In this document: in pieces, positions 6,673-7,395 of the stretch
How positions within the stretch are numbered: the first letter of the stretch is position 1
Layout: each line of letters opens with the position of its first letter
From: Ruminococcaceae bacterium UBA3220
Lineage (GTDB): Bacteria; Bacillota; Clostridia; Oscillospirales; Acutalibacteraceae
Length of the DNA: 7,395 bases
NCBI GenBank assembly: GCA_002363095.1
Contig: DEWC01000008.1
Span: forward strand, 1-7,395
Direction of reading: 5' to 3'
Position numbers and translations under genes: made by a program
Notes under the pieces: model-generated
Told to the model about the DNA's origin: nothing
Database searches by the model: none
Seen by the model: only the letters and a program-made list of their open reading frames with translations

Positions 6673-7227
6673 TTGACAAACGGAATAAAAATGTTATTCA
6701 AAAATTATGTGTTGGACGGCATACTCTTAACGCTTTTAGGTTTAGCCTTAATAGTGTGGCCGAACGATGCTTTGAAGACAATTTGCATTATTATTGGTAT
6801 TTCTATTGGCATTTTAGGACTTTTAAGGTGCATATCATATTTTACGGACCCAGACGATGAAAGAAATTCAAGAGATTTGGTTACGGCAATTATTCAATTT
6901 GCTATTTGTCTTTCTTTTATTGTGTTTTGGGAACATATCATAGTCGCTTTTCAATATCTTTTGGGCATTGTTCTGCTCTACGGTGCAATTCTTCTGTTTA
7001 TTCGCGCCTATTCTATTCGCTCACAATCAAGTATAATTATGAAAATCTCTTTGGTGTTTGCGGTTGTGATAACAGTTTTTGCAATAGTGATTTTCATAAA
7101 TCCTGAAGCTTTTGCTTCATTTATGATGCAGCTTTACGGCATTTCGCTTATAGTTGAGGGCATTGCCATGCTTATTTCGCTTCACAAGTTTAAGTTGCAA
7201 TACATAGATGAAACCAAAGATAATTAA
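6673..7227 (+). CDS. DUF308/HdeD-like six-helix membrane protein
   Basis: This is an integral membrane protein of unknown function. Six hydrophobic segments are visible, at about residues 13-29, 35-57, 69-86, 89-111, 121-142 and 146-170, with a short charged loop after the second (DPDDERNSRD) and a polar cytosolic-looking tail (LHKFKLQYIDETKDN). They form three helix pairs with similar turns (VWPNDALK, FWEHIIVA, INPEAFAS), each followed by a glycine-containing helix, as expected of the HdeD/DUF308 fold of repeated two-helix units. HdeD is linked to acid resistance in E. coli, but that role cannot be assumed here. No signal peptide beyond the first helix, no enzyme motif and no metal site are seen. 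Three starts are possible: GTG 6664, TTG 6673 and ATG 6691. TTG 6673 is chosen because AGGTG (6662-6666) is well spaced; ATG 6691 has only a weak GGA. The gene starts about 19 nt after leuS and is the last in the operon, ending 9 nt before a terminator. Confidence 0.85.
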   Translation: MTNGIKMLFKNYVLDGILLTLLGLALIVWPNDALKTICIIIGISIGILGLLRCISYFTDPDDERNSRDLVTAIIQFAICLSFIVFWEHIIVAFQYLLGIVLLYGAILLFIRAYSIRSQSSIIMKISLVFAVVITVFAIVIFINPEAFASFMMQLYGISLIVEGIAMLISLHKFKLQYIDETKDN

Positions 7228-7236
7228 TCTGAAATT

Positions 7237-7267
7237 AGGGGAAGCTTTTTAGCTTTCCCTTCTTTTT
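7237..7267 (+). terminator. Intrinsic terminator of the smc-leuS-DUF308 operon
   Basis: A 10-bp stem (7237-7246 with 7251-7260, AGGGGAAGCT / AGCTTTCCCT) encloses a TTTT loop and is followed by TCTTTTT. One pair (7241/7256) is G-U in the + strand RNA but would be a C/A mismatch in a - strand RNA. Only the + side has a good U tract, so it acts on the + strand. It begins 9 nt after the DUF308 stop codon. Confidence 0.9.
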
Positions 7268-7288
7268 AGAATCTCGCAATCATAACTG

Positions 7289-7330
7289 AAAAAAAGCAAG
7301 GCATACCCGAAGGTACGCCTTGCTTTTTTT
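7289..7330 (-). terminator. Intrinsic terminator of tRNA-Ser, partly bidirectional
   Basis: A 19-bp inverted repeat (7289-7307 with 7312-7330) has a GC-rich core GCAAGGC.TACC flanked by seven A and seven T. In the - strand RNA the loop is UUCG closed by C-G, the extra-stable tetraloop, and the pair at 7303/7316 is G-U. In the + strand RNA the loop is CGAA and the same position is an A/C mismatch. Both strands end in a U7 tract, so it may also back up the operon terminator, but the asymmetry points to the tRNA transcript as its main client. Its first base is the terminal A of the tRNA CCA. Confidence 0.9.
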
Positions 7331-7395
7331 GGCGGAGACGGCGAGATTCGAACTCGCGGGGGATTGCTCCCTAACTGATTTCGAGTCAGCCCCGT
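7330..7395 (-). tRNA. tRNA-Ser, anticodon CGA (5' end outside window)
   Basis: Read on the - strand, the visible 66 nt contain the end of the D region, the anticodon arm, variable arm, T arm, acceptor 3' strand and encoded CCA. The anticodon loop is CTCGAAA with anticodon CGA (complement at 7381-7383), reading UCG serine codons; its stem GCTGA/TCAGT includes one G-U pair. The extra arm (7358-7373) folds as GGGA-GCAA-TCCC, the long variable arm expected of class II tRNAs. The T arm is GCGAG-TTCGAAT-CTCGC (7341-7357). The acceptor strand CGTCTCC (7334-7340) predicts GGAGACG at the missing 5' end. Discriminator G73 (7333) fits bacterial serine tRNAs, and CCA is encoded at 7330-7332. About 25 nt, the 5' acceptor and most of the D arm, lie beyond the window. 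The gene converges on the operon. Confidence 0.96.

Noticed and set aside
6673..6700. Exact TTGACA (6673-6678) resembling a sigma-A -35 box
   Set aside because: With 16-18 nt spacing the -10 candidates (TATTCA, ATTCAA, TTCAAA) match poorly, and the hexamer overlaps the likely start codon of the DUF308 gene. A weak internal promoter cannot be excluded.
6906..7106. 66-residue + strand frame inside the DUF308 gene
   Set aside because: Out of frame with a clear six-helix protein; its composition (C, S, F rich) is what frameshifted membrane codons give.
1..7227. Search for a previously undescribed system, mobile element, CRISPR array or phage genes
   Set aside because: Every coding stretch is covered by recognised housekeeping families plus one DUF308 protein. 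No transposase, direct repeat array, toxin-antitoxin pair or defence motif was seen, and intergenic gaps are too short to hide riboswitches or RNAs.
7269..7349. Possible attachment-site repeat at the tRNA 3' end
   Set aside because: The nine-base copy is inverted, not direct, and only 63 nt from the tRNA copy. No integrase or element lies between, so it does not look like an att pair.

Overview
This is a low-GC bacterial chromosome segment. It most likely comes from a clostridial Firmicute of the Oscillospirales/Ruminococcaceae type, which I infer from gene content, strong AGGAGG-type ribosome binding sites, a YqeK-type HD phosphatase, a short Gram-positive-like FtsY and LeuRS, and a tRNA gene with an encoded CCA. 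Genus and species cannot be read from the window.

Positions 1-7227 are one tightly packed + strand gene run, and it is almost certainly an operon because no gap is longer than about 20 nt. The order is: the C-terminal part of smc (5' end outside the window), ftsY, rdgB, yhbY, yqeK, rsfS, leuS, and a six-helix DUF308/HdeD-like membrane protein gene. Several junctions overlap or nearly touch: smc/ftsY share no spacer, yqeK/rsfS overlap by ATGA, and ftsY/rdgB and rsfS/leuS are 2 nt apart. Translational coupling is therefore likely. There is no gene-free stretch over 300 bases. The only real intergenic region, about 100 bases (7228-7329), holds two intrinsic terminators facing each other.

The right edge contains the 3' two thirds of a tRNA-Ser(CGA) gene on the - strand, which converges on the operon. 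A + strand hairpin (7237-7267) ends the operon. A second hairpin (7289-7330) starts at the last base of the tRNA CCA and is better formed on the - strand, where it has a C(UUCG)G loop and no mismatch.

Functionally the run joins chromosome organisation (SMC), membrane protein targeting (FtsY), nucleotide-pool cleaning (RdgB), ribosome assembly and silencing (YhbY, RsfS), Ap4A hydrolysis (YqeK) and leucine charging (LeuRS). These are housekeeping genes with intact family motifs. I see no mobile element, CRISPR array, phage gene or clearly undescribed system. The points most worth a second look are the gene order (no nadD between yhbY and yqeK), the uncharacterised membrane protein after leuS, corrected start codons for rsfS and leuS, and the strand-asymmetric terminator fused to the tRNA 3' end.
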